Notes: generated by a model from the sequence alone, not told the origin. A stretch of 64,000 nucleotides of DNA from PALSA-1353 sp050012375 (GCA_050012375.1 JBEKHH010000005.1:73119-137118); one strand, 5' to 3'; numbered from the stretch's first letter, positions 34,221 through 43,134 are shown. Numbers and translations: made by a program.

Positions 34221-35390
34221 ATGAACCTCGGGCTGATCATCTTCAATGCCGACCCGCAACGCGGGGGCGCCGAGCGATATACCGCCGACGTCGCCGCGGC
34301 GCTGGCTGCGCGCGGGCATCAGGTCGATCTGATTTCCACTCGGTTCGGGCCGCCCATCGCGGGCGTGAAATTCGTTGCCCTGGACGCCAAGGCCCCCACG
34401 CGAGCCGGGCGATACCCCATCTTCCTGAATTCCCTCGATGCCCACCTGCGCGGACAAAAATATGATCTGATCCATTCGATGCTGCCCGTGCGCCGCTGCG
34501 ACATTTATCATCCGCACGCGGGCATGGCGAAGGCGGCGTTGCAGTCGCACCTGTCGCGGCGTTCGGCTCCGAGCCGCGCCCTGGCGCGGCTGGCCAACCG
34601 CCTCAACCGCAAACGTCAACTTTTCGCGATGGTCGAAGAGGTCCTGCTCCATGGCCCGGACAAACCCTTTGTCATCTGTCTCTCCGATTACGTGAAAGGC
34701 ATGATCCTCAAACATTACCCGGAGATCTCGGCACAACTCGTGAAGCTTTTCAACGGCACGGATCTCGTCGCGTTCAATCCGAGCAAGCATTTGGGCGGCC
34801 GCCAGACGGTTCGAAAGCGCTTCAAGATTCCGCAGGATGCGACGGTGGCGCTGATGATTGCCCAGCACTTCGAGCGGAAGGGATTGGCGGAAGTGATCGC
34901 GGCGACGGCGAACCTCGCCAAGACATCGCCATCGCTGGCCCCCACCATTCTGGTCGTGGGCCAGGACGACCCGGCTCGAAGCCGCGAGCAGGCCAAACGT
35001 CTCGGCGTGATCGATAAGATGATTTTCGCGGGACAGACGGATCGGGTCGCCGATTTCTACGCCGCCGGCGATTTCTTCGTCCTGCCCACGCGGCACGATT
35101 CATGCAGCCTGGTCGTGCTGGAAGCGCTGGCGATGGGATTGCCGGTGATCAGCACGGTCTTCAACGGCGCCTGCGAGATCATGAGCGATGCTCAGCATGG
35201 GTTCGTCCTGCCCAACCCCGCCGATGTGCCCGCCCTGACCGATGCGATGGGCCGGCTGATGGACCCGGCTACGCGGCAAACGATGCACGAGGCGTGTTTG
35301 GCGCTGCGGCCCAGTCTGTCGTTTGATGCGCACATGGATCGGCTGGAGGAGATTTATCGCGCGCGGATGGACGTGCGCGCTAACCGGTGA
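34221..35390 (+). CDS. Glycosyltransferase, GT4-like family
   Basis: A cytoplasmic or membrane-associated sugar transferase of GT-B fold. The 389 aa start MNLGLIIFNADPQRGGAERY, the typical acceptor-side motif. The C-terminal nucleotide-sugar domain has LVVGQDDPARSREQAKRLGV, FAGQTDRVADFYAAGDFFVL and SCSLVVLEALAMGLPVI, the E-x7-E-type motif region. The ATG at 34221 was chosen from the N-terminal motif. The donor and the polymer it builds cannot be told. The last 11 bases overlap the convergent gene. Confidence 0.9.
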   Translation: MNLGLIIFNADPQRGGAERYTADVAAALAARGHQVDLISTRFGPPIAGVKFVALDAKAPTRAGRYPIFLNSLDAHLRGQKYDLIHSMLPVRRCDIYHPHAGMAKAALQSHLSRRSAPSRALARLANRLNRKRQLFAMVEEVLLHGPDKPFVICLSDYVKGMILKHYPEISAQLVKLFNGTDLVAFNPSKHLGGRQTVRKRFKIPQDATVALMIAQHFERKGLAEVIAATANLAKTSPSLAPTILVVGQDDPARSREQAKRLGVIDKMIFAGQTDRVADFYAAGDFFVLPTRHDSCSLVVLEALAMGLPVISTVFNGACEIMSDAQHGFVLPNPADVPALTDAMGRLMDPATRQTMHEACLALRPSLSFDAHMDRLEEIYRARMDVRANR

Positions 35391-35895
35391 CATCTAAGGT
35401 CGATCCGATTGGAATGTTGCGCAATGCCGTGTTCGGATTTACCGAGCCGCGTTGGGCGTCCCTGACGGCGGCCTGGAAATCAGCCTGAAATTGCTGAGGG
35501 CTGATCCCCACGGACTCAAGGAGGCTGGCAAACGCCTGGTTGGCCGAATCGCTGGGCGCGGTCTGGGCCGGCGAGGGATTGGCGGGGGAATTGGTGCTGG
35601 CGGCCGTGGCCCGGTTGGACCCGACGCCCATGTTCTTCAGGAGTTTGGTGATGGCGTCTTCGATGACCTGGTTCGGATCGGAAGCGCCGTCGGATTGGGC
35701 GGACTGCAAGGCGGTGGTGACGGCCTGTTGGATTTGGCTGAGGAAAACGCCGTTGGATGTGCCTTGAGCGCCAGTGGTGCCGGATGACCCGGCCGTTGTG
35801 TTAGAGGCGGCAGCGCGGTGGCCTTTCCGCTTGGTGACGCTCTGCACCCACTGGGTGAGGCTTGGGCCACCCAAACTGGCGATTGCCGAGGACAT
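35380..35895 (-). CDS. Small Ser/Ala/Gln-rich protein of unknown function
   Basis: This 171 aa low-complexity protein has short helical segments (FLSQIQQAVTTALQSAQSDG; SANQAFASLLESVGISPQQF), no signal peptide and a central Ser/Ala/Thr/Pro-rich linker. It may be a secreted or cell-surface protein without a classical signal. It converges on, and overlaps by 11 bases, the glycosyltransferase. Function unknown. Confidence 0.5.
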   Translation of the reverse strand: MSSAIASLGGPSLTQWVQSVTKRKGHRAAASNTTAGSSGTTGAQGTSNGVFLSQIQQAVTTALQSAQSDGASDPNQVIEDAITKLLKNMGVGSNRATAASTNSPANPSPAQTAPSDSANQAFASLLESVGISPQQFQADFQAAVRDAQRGSVNPNTALRNIPIGSTLDVTG

Positions 35896-36053
35896 AGTTT
35901 CTCCTGGCTTGGGGCCCGGGCAATCTGCCCCGGCCTTGTTGGCGTATATCGGACGGTGGGGTTGAAAGGGGCCAAGAATAATTCGCTACCGGCTGAGTCC
36001 GGCAGGGTGAATGCACCTTCCCTCGGGGAAGGCCGGGGTGGTATAATTGGGGC

Positions 36054-36644
36054 ATGAGGTTACGAAATTGGTATTGTGTGGGGGTTGCCTTGTTGTTGCC
36101 GCTGGTCATCGGATGCTCTCAATATGTGGGGGATGTTTCTTTTGTTCCGCGGCCGGCGGTGGCGGATATTCCACCCACTCCGCCGCAGCAGAATCCGCCG
36201 GTCTCTTCGATGGCATCGGTGATCGGGGTGCGATATGAGGACCCGGCAGATGAGATTCCTTCCTCGATCGAAGTTCGGCTCCGGGTGGACAACAACGGAC
36301 CCGGATCGGTGGTTTTCTCCCCCACCGAGATGGAGTTGAGCAACGGAGAATTGCAGAGATTTCCGCCGCCGATCATTCGTCCGCCGGATCCGGTGCAGTT
36401 GCCGGTGGGGCAGAGCGCGTACGTCACGGCGTACTTTCCCTTCCCGCCGGGGCATTCGTACTACGATACGGACTACAGCTCGCTGCAACTTCGGTGGCGG
36501 GTGCAGGTTGACGGGAAAATCGTGGGGCAGGGCGCTTATTTCCGCCGGGAGTATGCGACTTACTATGATTACGGACCCTATCCGTATTATTCATATCCGT
36601 CGTATGGGTTTGTGGGGGGCGTCGTGGTTGTTCATCGGCGGTAG
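36054..36644 (+). CDS. Exported lipoprotein with a tyrosine-rich tail
   Basis: A 196 aa protein with signal peptide and lipobox (NWYCVGVALLLPLVIGC). A beta-rich domain of about 110 residues follows (SSIEVRLRVDNNGPGSVVFS; PVQLPVGQSAYVTAYFPFPP), and the tail is rich in Tyr and Pro (YYDYGPYPYYSYPSYG). It is likely anchored in the envelope. No known enzyme motif. Confidence 0.6.
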   Translation: MRLRNWYCVGVALLLPLVIGCSQYVGDVSFVPRPAVADIPPTPPQQNPPVSSMASVIGVRYEDPADEIPSSIEVRLRVDNNGPGSVVFSPTEMELSNGELQRFPPPIIRPPDPVQLPVGQSAYVTAYFPFPPGHSYYDTDYSSLQLRWRVQVDGKIVGQGAYFRREYATYYDYGPYPYYSYPSYGFVGGVVVVHRR

Positions 36645-36664
36645 TTTTCTTTGATTTCTAAGCA

Positions 36665-36688
36665 CCACGCCGATGGCCATCGGCGTGG
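36665..36688. repeat. Perfect 24-base palindrome between convergent genes
   Basis: ccacgccgatgg followed directly by ccatcggcgtgg is fully self-complementary. It lies between the stops of the lipoprotein and glycosyltransferase genes, so it may mark the end of both transcripts. It has no T run. Confidence 0.7.
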
Positions 36689-36713
36689 CTTTGGTGGGGA
36701 AGCTGTAACGCCT

Positions 36714-37691
36714 TCAAGTCAGCATTGTTGTCCAGAAATCGACCGCGCGGGTGATCGAGAAATATTCCTCTACGCGCGCTCGTGCGGCTGCGCCCATTGC
36801 CTGACGTTTGGCTGTATCGGCGGCGAGGATGGCGACGGCGTCGGCCCAATCGGCTGGTTCCTCGGCGAGAAAGCCGGTCTGGCCGGGAAGAACGATTTGC
36901 CCGTTGGCGCCGACGGGGCTGGCGATGACGGGCAAGCCCGCGGCCATGTACTGCACGATCTTGAACCCGCATTTGCCCAGCGTCCACCGATCTTTGGGAG
37001 TTGGGGCGATGCCGATGTCCCCGCGGCACAGGGATGCGGATTCGCTTTGCTCCGACCATGGAAGATGTTCGCAAGGGACGGGCGAATCGCTCAGCGGCTG
37101 GTCGGCGATGATGATCAGGCGCAGACCGGGGACGCGATTTTTCGCAGCAGCCAGGGCGGCGGCGAATTGGCGGAGATAGGGCAACGTGGACTTGCTGCCG
37201 ATCCAGACCAGCGCGGGCGCATCCGTTGCCGCGTGCAATTTCACCTCGTAATGGGCGGGATCGACGACGGTGGGCAGCACCGTGACCCGGGAGCCGTGGC
37301 GGCGAAACAGCTCGGCGAGATATTCGTTTCCGGCGACGACCTGGTCGGCGAATCGGGCGGTGGCGAGAAATCGACGCCAGGTTTGCCAGCGCTTCAGCAG
37401 ACCGACGGGCCTGCTGTGGTACATGACGGCGTCATCGACATCGTAAAAAAGTTTGCGGGCATTTTTTCGCAGCAGCCGCGTATCGCCGGGATTGAGCATC
37501 TTGCGCTGAAGAAGGACGGCATCGTAGGTTGATGCCGATTTGAGCAATTGGCGCCGGGCGAGGCCCTGGCGCGGGCGGACGTGCACGTCCAGCGTGACCC
37601 CCCGCTGCTCCAGCGCCTGGGTGAGGGCTTGGACCCGCAGGCGAAACGACGCCTGCTGAAGGTTGTTGGTGATGACCAGGACGCGGCTCAC
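36714..37691 (-). CDS. Glycosyltransferase, GT-B type
   Basis: A 325 aa protein with the start SRVLVITNNLQQASFRLRVQ and the C-terminal sugar-nucleotide domain ALVWIGSKSTLPYLR, then DIGIAPTPKDRWTLGKCGFK, IVQYMAAGLPVIASPVGANG and ARVEEYFSI. This matches group-1-like glycosyltransferases. It begins with GTG at 37691, divergent from the acyltransferase gene. With the 34221 gene it suggests surface polysaccharide synthesis. Donor and acceptor are unknown. Confidence 0.85.
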   Translation of the reverse strand: MSRVLVITNNLQQASFRLRVQALTQALEQRGVTLDVHVRPRQGLARRQLLKSASTYDAVLLQRKMLNPGDTRLLRKNARKLFYDVDDAVMYHSRPVGLLKRWQTWRRFLATARFADQVVAGNEYLAELFRRHGSRVTVLPTVVDPAHYEVKLHAATDAPALVWIGSKSTLPYLRQFAAALAAAKNRVPGLRLIIIADQPLSDSPVPCEHLPWSEQSESASLCRGDIGIAPTPKDRWTLGKCGFKIVQYMAAGLPVIASPVGANGQIVLPGQTGFLAEEPADWADAVAILAADTAKRQAMGAAARARVEEYFSITRAVDFWTTMLT

Positions 37692-37749
37692 GCGGGGGAT
37701 TGTCCCGTCCTCGAATTGGGAACGCCAGACGTTGCACTAAGCGCCGGCT

Positions 37750-38433
37750 TTGAGTATCTCCCCCGCCGTGGAAGTTGAGCGGAAAGTCTTTTCGCGGCGG
37801 GAGACGGATTTGTGGTATCGCTTCCTCCGTGCGTGGGCGGGTAGCTTCGCGCGGTTGTATCACGGACAATCGGCGATCAGTCCCTGCCGCCTGCCGCGCA
37901 CCGGGCCGGCCATTCTTGTTTCCAATCACATCAGCAGCGTTGATCCGCTGCTGCTTCAGGCGTTTTGCCCGAGATTGATCCGTTGGATGATGGCCAAGGA
38001 ATATTTCGATTTCAAACCGCTGCGGTGGTTATTCGATACCGTGGGGGTCATCCTCGTGGAGCGCAGCGGCCGGGACATGGCGGCGACGCGCGCGGCCATA
38101 CGGGCGCTGGAGGCGGGTTACGTGCTTGGCGTGTTCCCGGAGGGGAAAATCGAATCCACGAATGATTTGATTCCATTCCAGAATGGGATCGGATTACTGG
38201 CCATGAAGACGCGGGCCGCCGTTTTTCCGGCGTATATCGAGGGGACGCGGCGAAATCGAGAAATGGTTGAGGCTTTTTTGAGGCCCAGCAGCGGGTCGAT
38301 CGTGTTTGGGCCGGGTTTGGAGTTGGGGGATCTTGATGACTCCAGGGCGGGGATTGAGGAAGCGACTCGGCGGATTCAGGGCGCGGTGGAGGGGTTGAAG
38401 AATGCGACTGGAACGAACCGCGGCATTAGGTGA
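37750..38433 (+). CDS. plsC: 1-acyl-sn-glycerol-3-phosphate acyltransferase family protein
   Basis: A membrane-associated acyltransferase of phospholipid synthesis, or a relative acting on other lipids. The 227 aa contain the NHISSVDP (HX4D) catalytic motif, FPEGKIESTN (the EGK-type substrate motif) and PAYIEGT. The start is uncertain: TTG at 37750, or GTG at 37768 a few codons later. The stop overlaps the convergent TPR-YggX gene by 8 bases. Confidence 0.85.
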   Translation: MSISPAVEVERKVFSRRETDLWYRFLRAWAGSFARLYHGQSAISPCRLPRTGPAILVSNHISSVDPLLLQAFCPRLIRWMMAKEYFDFKPLRWLFDTVGVILVERSGRDMAATRAAIRALEAGYVLGVFPEGKIESTNDLIPFQNGIGLLAMKTRAAVFPAYIEGTRRNREMVEAFLRPSSGSIVFGPGLELGDLDDSRAGIEEATRRIQGAVEGLKNATGTNRGIR

Positions 38434-39022
38434 GGTTCAGGAATTCGCGCATGTGCTGGTCGAAGATTTTCTGGGCCTGGGGGTCGGACAGGGGCAGACG
38501 CAACTCGTTGATGACCTTGGTCCCCATGTGAATCCATTCCCGCCAGCAATCGGCGCAGATTTTTTCCTGAATTACCTTTCCCTGGGCGTTGCTGAACGGG
38601 GGCTCGGGGAGTCTGCGGCCGACCTTGCCGCAGCGATTGCAGAGCACCTGTCCCTCACCGACGGCTCGTTGCGGGGCTGAGGCGACGGACTCGGGGACGG
38701 GGGCGCCGAGGTCCTTGAGCATTTTTATCATCTCGTTTTTCGGCATGAGATCGCCGCGAGCCGCGGCTACCGCGACGCCTTGCGTGAGACGCTCGATCGC
38801 TTCGGGTTTTCGATTTTCCGTCAGCAGGGCCGCGGCGAGCATGTGGTATACCTTGGCGATGTTGGGATTCAGCTCGATGACGCGCTGGAAGGACCCAATG
38901 GCCGGCGCGGTCTGTCCCGCATCGAGATAGGCCTTCCCGAGGGAAAAATGCCCGAGTTCATTGTTCGGATCGGCATCGGCCATTTTGCGGAACTGTTCGA
39001 TTCGCGGGTTTGGATCAGACAT
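38426..39022 (-). CDS. TPR protein fused to an iron-trafficking YggX-like domain with two CxxC pairs
   Basis: The 198 aa start with TPR helices (residues 1-75: NNELGHFSLGKAYLDAGQTA, YHMLAAALLTENRKPEAIE). The C-terminal half has LCNRCGKVG, PPFSNAQGKVI, ICADCWREW and TKVINELRLPLSDP. The order CxxC, PPF, G.., W..W, INE.RL is that of the Fe(2+)-trafficking protein YggX. This version has two CxxC pairs, so metal binding (zinc or iron) is plausible. The ATG at 39022 was chosen because the frame upstream of it runs into the convergent repeat DNA. Confidence 0.75.
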   Translation of the reverse strand: MSDPNPRIEQFRKMADADPNNELGHFSLGKAYLDAGQTAPAIGSFQRVIELNPNIAKVYHMLAAALLTENRKPEAIERLTQGVAVAAARGDLMPKNEMIKMLKDLGAPVPESVASAPQRAVGEGQVLCNRCGKVGRRLPEPPFSNAQGKVIQEKICADCWREWIHMGTKVINELRLPLSDPQAQKIFDQHMREFLNLT

Positions 39023-39048
39023 TTCGGTTTTCCTTTTGTGCAAAGATC

Positions 39049-39612
39049 CTAGCTCATGCGCGAGCCGCAGGGGCAGATAAAATGTCCCGGTTTTTTCGGG
39101 GAAGGCGGATTTTTGATTTCGATCTCGCAGCCGCAGGCCGGGCAAGAAACGCGCGGCAAACCAGCTCGCTCGGGAGAAGGGGGCGCATCATCCACGTCAT
39201 CGACATCGCCCTTGCGATCCATGGCCAGATTGGCCAGGCGGTCGGCGAGGGAATTTTGGTGGCGAAGGTTGTGCGCGAAACGGACGGATTCAAAATCGTG
39301 GACCAGGGCTTTAGCTTGATCGAACAGCGCTTTGAGGGCGGGGTTTTTGACTCGGTATTCGCCCAGCATCTGTTTGATGACCAATTCGCTGTCGCCGCGG
39401 ACTAGGAGTTTGCGAGCGCCGAGCTTGGCGGCCTCGCGAAGGCCGACGATCAGGGCCATGTATTCAGCGACGTTATTGGTGGCTCGGCCGATGTATTTGC
39501 CGAGGGTGACCAGGGGCGTGTCGTCCTGGGCGGCGAGGACGACGCCGATGCCGGCCGCGCCGGGATTTCCCCGGCTGCCGCCGTCGAAGTTGAGTGTAAT
39601 GGTTTCTTGCAC
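39049..39612 (-). CDS. rnhA: Ribonuclease HI with C-terminal zinc-ribbon tail
   Basis: Cleaves the RNA strand of RNA-DNA hybrids. The 187 aa include NFDGGSRGNPGAAGIG (catalytic Asp), NNVAEYMAL (Glu), LLVRGDSELV (Asp) and HQNSLADRLAN (Asp), so all four acidic residues are present. After residue 145 comes an added tail, VSCPACGCEIEIKN then HFICPCGSRMS, with CxxC and CxC pairs that should bind zinc. Classic bacterial RNase HI lacks such a tail. Confidence 0.9.
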   Translation of the reverse strand: MQETITLNFDGGSRGNPGAAGIGVVLAAQDDTPLVTLGKYIGRATNNVAEYMALIVGLREAAKLGARKLLVRGDSELVIKQMLGEYRVKNPALKALFDQAKALVHDFESVRFAHNLRHQNSLADRLANLAMDRKGDVDDVDDAPPSPERAGLPRVSCPACGCEIEIKNPPSPKKPGHFICPCGSRMS

Positions 39613-39637
39613 GTGGGCATTCTAGAGGGGGTTGGAA

Positions 39638-39806
39638 ATCAAATGCAACCGTAGTGTTGGAAACCAGAAATCCGAAACCAGAATGACGAATCAAGCCCGA
39701 AACCAGAATGACTGAAACGGTCTTTGTTTCGCGCTTCTCGTTTTGGTCATTCATTCGTCATTCTGGTTTCGGGTTTCGGGTTTCCATCTCCGCCGTTGCA
39801 TTTGAT
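39638..39806. repeat. Long palindromic repeat, 'gaaaccagaatgac' type, before aroK
   Basis: The outer arms atcaaatgcaac (39638-39649) and gttgcatttgat (39795-39806) are perfect complements. Inside are direct copies of gaaaccagaatgac (about 39674-39712) and their complements gtcattctggtttcggg on the right. The element spans the gap upstream of aroK. Confidence 0.75.
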
Positions 39807-39855
39807 CTATCGGTGCAATGGCGGCGAGGATTCCTGCGGTCTATATTGTGGACTC

Positions 39856-40377
39856 ATGGGCGTTGTTTTGATCGGGTATCGCGGCAGCGGGAAAACGACC
39901 GTGGGCCGGCTGCTGGCCGAGCGGCTGGGGAAACCATTTGTGGACTGCGATGGGGAGATCGTGAAGAGGGCCGGGCGATCCATCCGGGAGATTTTTCTTG
40001 CCGAGGGGGAAAAGGGATTTCGCCAAATTGAAATGCGGGTCATCGCTGAGAGCGCGACCAAGGACTGCGTGATGGCGGTGGGAGGCGGGGCTGTGATGGG
40101 GGAGGAAAACCAGCGCGCGCTGACGGAGGCGGGGCATCGCATCGTGTACCTTCGCTGCATGCCGCGCGAATTGCTGCGGCGAATCCGGGCGGACGCCGGA
40201 ACATGCGATAATCGGCCAAACCTGACGAGTCTGGGGGGTGGAATTGAAGAAATCGAAGCGCTGCTGGAGCAGCGCGAGCCGATCTATAGGGCGCTGATGT
40301 CGGCGGAGATCGACGTGACGAACCTCGCGCCTGCGCAGGCGGCGGATCGTCTGGCAAAGTTGATCGGCAACGATTGA
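39856..40377 (+). CDS. aroK: Shikimate kinase
   Basis: Phosphorylates shikimate at the 3-position, step five of chorismate synthesis. The 173 aa have the Walker A motif GYRGSGKTTVGRLLAERLGK, the shikimate-binding FVDCDGEIVKRAGRSI, GGGAVMGEEN and a lid region with RPNL. The ATG at 39856 starts exactly at the Walker A strand. The prepilin peptidase gene follows after 13 bases. Confidence 0.92.
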   Translation: MGVVLIGYRGSGKTTVGRLLAERLGKPFVDCDGEIVKRAGRSIREIFLAEGEKGFRQIEMRVIAESATKDCVMAVGGGAVMGEENQRALTEAGHRIVYLRCMPRELLRRIRADAGTCDNRPNLTSLGGGIEEIEALLEQREPIYRALMSAEIDVTNLAPAQAADRLAKLIGND

Positions 40378-40390
40378 AGGCTATTTCCGC

Positions 40391-41599
40391 ATGCCCCACG
40401 CGTTCTACATTCCATTTCTTTTTGCGCTGGGGGCGTGCGTTGGAAGTTTTTTGAATGTGGTGGTGCATCGGCTGCCGCGGGGGATTTCGCTGGCAACTCC
40501 CCCGTCGCGATGCCCGAAATGCGAAACGCCGCTGGCGTGGTATGACAATATTCCGGTTTTCGGGTGGATTTTGCTTAGGGGCAAATGCCGGTACTGCGGC
40601 CAACCGATTTCGCCGGGGTATCCGATCGTCGAGGCGATGACGGGACTGCTGTTCGTGTTTTATTACGTGATGTTTTTCATGGCCCACATCGGGCCGGCGG
40701 GCATGGTGAGCCTTGCGGACCAATGGCCGATTTATGGGTTGTACATGGTGATGGTCGCGGGGTTGCTGGCGGCGAGCCTGATCGATGCCGAGATGTTCAT
40801 TATCCCGGCGGGGATTCCGTGGTGGCTGGCGGGGGCGGGGATCGTGGTGCATGGGGTGATCGATCAGCCGGGCTCGGCGGGATCGCTGATGGATCCGCCA
40901 TTTGCCCTTGCGCTTGCGGCCGGGGCGGGCGTGGGATTGGCGATCAGCATCGTGTTGTTGCAGGCGAAGATTTTGCCGCTGAGTTTTCCGGTGGGGAATT
41001 TGCTGGAAGTGGAGCGTGGGGAACTGGAGCGGCAGTCGAAGGAAGCGAAGGCGGCCGGCGAGAAAGGGCCGGAGATTCAGCCGGAATTCACGCGCCGGCA
41101 GGTGCGGGCGGAGATTCGCAAGGAGATGTTGTTTTTGATGCCACCGCTGGTGCTGGGGGCGCTGTCGGTGGCGCTGCACACGCACGTGCCGGCGATGCGG
41201 CACGTTTGGTACGAGGCGGCCAAGATCGACTGGCTGAGCGGATCGCTGGGGGCGCTGCTGGGTGGAATGGTCGGGGGATTCGTCGTCTGGCTTACACGGA
41301 TTCTGGGCTCGTATGCACTGGGCAAAGAGGCGATGGGATTGGGTGATGTGCATTTGCTCTTCGGCGCCGGAGCGGTGCTGGGCGCGGGACCGGCCACGGT
41401 GGCGTTCTTCATCGCGCCGTTCATCGGAATCCTCGCCGGGATTTACCTCCTGGTCACTCGATCGCAACGGCAGCTTCCCTATGGGCCCTATTTGAGTTTG
41501 GCGGCGGGATTCGTCATGCTATTTTATTCGCCGATCGCCGGGTATTTTCGGCCGGGACTTACGCAGTTGATCTGGCTCATTCGCCAGGGATTGCCGTGA
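40391..41599 (+). CDS. pilD: Prepilin peptidase / N-methyltransferase (type IV leader peptidase)
   Basis: Cleaves the leader of prepilins and methylates the new N-terminus in the inner membrane. The 402 aa show VGSFLNVVVHRLPRG and the 4-Cys methyltransferase zinc site (RCPKCETPL, KCRYCGQPI). The active Asp sites are in DAEMFIIPAG and GLGDVHLL. It is longer than the usual 225-290 aa because of a hydrophilic insert of about 80 residues in the middle (FPVGNLLEVERGELERQSKE and onward). It likely processes the pseudopilin at 10068-10601. Confidence 0.93.
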   Translation: MPHAFYIPFLFALGACVGSFLNVVVHRLPRGISLATPPSRCPKCETPLAWYDNIPVFGWILLRGKCRYCGQPISPGYPIVEAMTGLLFVFYYVMFFMAHIGPAGMVSLADQWPIYGLYMVMVAGLLAASLIDAEMFIIPAGIPWWLAGAGIVVHGVIDQPGSAGSLMDPPFALALAAGAGVGLAISIVLLQAKILPLSFPVGNLLEVERGELERQSKEAKAAGEKGPEIQPEFTRRQVRAEIRKEMLFLMPPLVLGALSVALHTHVPAMRHVWYEAAKIDWLSGSLGALLGGMVGGFVVWLTRILGSYALGKEAMGLGDVHLLFGAGAVLGAGPATVAFFIAPFIGILAGIYLLVTRSQRQLPYGPYLSLAAGFVMLFYSPIAGYFRPGLTQLIWLIRQGLP

Positions 41600-41635
41600 T
41601 CTTGAACGAACCTGTCTTTTTCTCCAGAGGAGCGC

Positions 41636-41995
41636 ATGCAAAACCTTTGGCTTAAAATCAAAATCTGGACGAAGATCACCATTTTTTCGCTGGTGATGAT
41701 CTTTCTGCTGATCTTCGTGTTCAAAAATTCGAATAAGCCTGCCTACATCTGGGTCTGGTTCGACGAGGAGGAGGTCCAAACAACGGTGCTGAAGCTGATC
41801 GTCAGCATGCTGCTGGCGGGTGTGCTGGGGACGCTGCTGGTGCGGATGGCGTTCGGAACGCTGCGGCAAATACGGGAACTGCGGCAGCGCAGCGCCGCGA
41901 CACAAATGCACAAGGATGTGGCGGAGATCAAGGCGAAGGCGGCGATGTTGCAGACCAAGCCGCCAAGCGAAACGCCGGGGGCTGGACCGGCGTAG
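41636..41995 (+). CDS. Small membrane protein of unknown function, LapA-like
   Basis: A 119 aa protein with two hydrophobic helices (residues 13-30 and 50-68) separated by NSNKPAYIWVWFDEEE. A basic coiled-coil-like cytoplasmic part follows (residues 75-105). The two-helix layout resembles LapA (DUF1049) proteins. No closer assignment is possible. Confidence 0.6.
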   Translation: MQNLWLKIKIWTKITIFSLVMIFLLIFVFKNSNKPAYIWVWFDEEEVQTTVLKLIVSMLLAGVLGTLLVRMAFGTLRQIRELRQRSAATQMHKDVAEIKAKAAMLQTKPPSETPGAGPA

Positions 41996-42090
41996 GGCGC
42001 AACCCCCGGTGCTTCGCATCGCCCGCGGTGCTCTCCTGGACACGATCGGAACAGGTCGCACCGCCGCTGAATGCCGGATATAGTTGGGGT

Positions 42091-42705
42091 ATGTCGATCG
42101 CGATTGTGGATTATGGGATGGGCAATCTGCGCTCGGTGCAGAAGGCGTTTGCACGCATCGGGGCTGAAGCCGCGATTGTCTCCCGGCCGGAGGAAATCGA
42201 CCGCGCCGAGCGGCTCGTGCTGCCGGGCGTCGGGGCGTTCGGGGATGCGATCGCTAACCTCCGCGAGCGGAATCTGGCCGACGCGATCCTGCGGCACATC
42301 AACCGGGGGAAATTATTTCTGGGAATCTGCCTGGGATTGCAGATGCTCTGCGATGTCGGCTGCGAGGATGGAGAGCATCGCGGGCTGGGGGTCATCGGCG
42401 GCAAATGCGTGCGTTTTGACGTGGATTCGACGCTGGGGCTGAAGGTGCCCCACATGGGATGGAATCAACTCATGGTTCGGAAGGCCTCGGCGCTGCTGGC
42501 CGACTTGCCCGCCGGGTGCGGGGTCTATTTCGTGCACGGTTATCATGTGGTTCCGGCCGACCCGTCCGTCGTCGCCACGGAAACGGATTACGGCCGGCCG
42601 TTCGTCAGCAGCATTCATCGCGATAATGTGATGGCGACGCAGTTTCACCCGGAAAAGAGCCAGAAGGTTGGATTGAAGATCCTGGCGAATTTCGCGGGGA
42701 TGTGA
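42091..42705 (+). CDS. hisH: Imidazole glycerol phosphate synthase glutamine amidotransferase subunit
   Basis: Supplies ammonia to HisF in histidine synthesis. The 204 aa contain SIAIVDYGMGNLRSVQKAF, LPGVGAFGDA, the nucleophile elbow FLGICLGLQML (Cys), VPHMGWNQL, YFVHGYHV and FHPEKS (His-x-Glu). The triad is complete. hisF is not adjacent. The ATG at 42091 begins the standard domain. Confidence 0.95.
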   Translation: MSIAIVDYGMGNLRSVQKAFARIGAEAAIVSRPEEIDRAERLVLPGVGAFGDAIANLRERNLADAILRHINRGKLFLGICLGLQMLCDVGCEDGEHRGLGVIGGKCVRFDVDSTLGLKVPHMGWNQLMVRKASALLADLPAGCGVYFVHGYHVVPADPSVVATETDYGRPFVSSIHRDNVMATQFHPEKSQKVGLKILANFAGM

Positions 42706-42708
42706 CGG

Positions 42709-43134
42709 CTACCTCGTCAGACTCGTGTAATACAGCATGAAATAAATCACCACGCCGGTGACCGAAACGTACAGCCAGATCCAGAACGTGGGGATGGCAA
42801 TGCGGCGGTGGCGAGCCCAATCGCGGAGATAGGCGCGGAGCAGCGTCAGGTAGATCATCGGCAGCATGGCCATCGCCAAAAGCAGGTGCGGGAAGAGAAT
42901 CGCCAGATAGAGATACCGCAGCCAATGCGGGGCGGGGGAGTTGCGGGTTGTGTGCACGCCGTGGAGATAGTGATTGGTGAGATAGCAAACGAGGAAGGCC
43001 GTGGAGACGGCGGTTGCGGTGACCATTGTGCAGCCGTGGGCTCGCCAGCGGCCGGTCTTGATGAAGAAAAAGCCCGTGCAGAGGAGGATGCAACTTAGGC
43101 CGTTCAGGGTGGCATCGACGGCTGGGAGGCTCAT
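42709..43134 (-). CDS. DUF420 family membrane protein, cytochrome oxidase-associated
   Basis: A 141 aa protein with four membrane helices, as in DUF420. This family is often encoded next to heme-copper oxidase assembly genes. Here it follows the SCO1 gene by 3 bases, supporting a role in oxidase assembly (inference). Its stop lies 3 bases from the end of hisH. Confidence 0.8.
   Translation of the reverse strand: MSLPAVDATLNGLSCILLCTGFFFIKTGRWRAHGCTMVTATAVSTAFLVCYLTNHYLHGVHTTRNSPAPHWLRYLYLAILFPHLLLAMAMLPMIYLTLLRAYLRDWARHRRIAIPTFWIWLYVSVTGVVIYFMLYYTSLTR

Noticed and set aside
40040..41467. Minus-strand open frame opposite aroK and the prepilin peptidase
   Set aside because: Both plus-strand genes have full catalytic motifs; this frame is Arg/Pro/His-rich.
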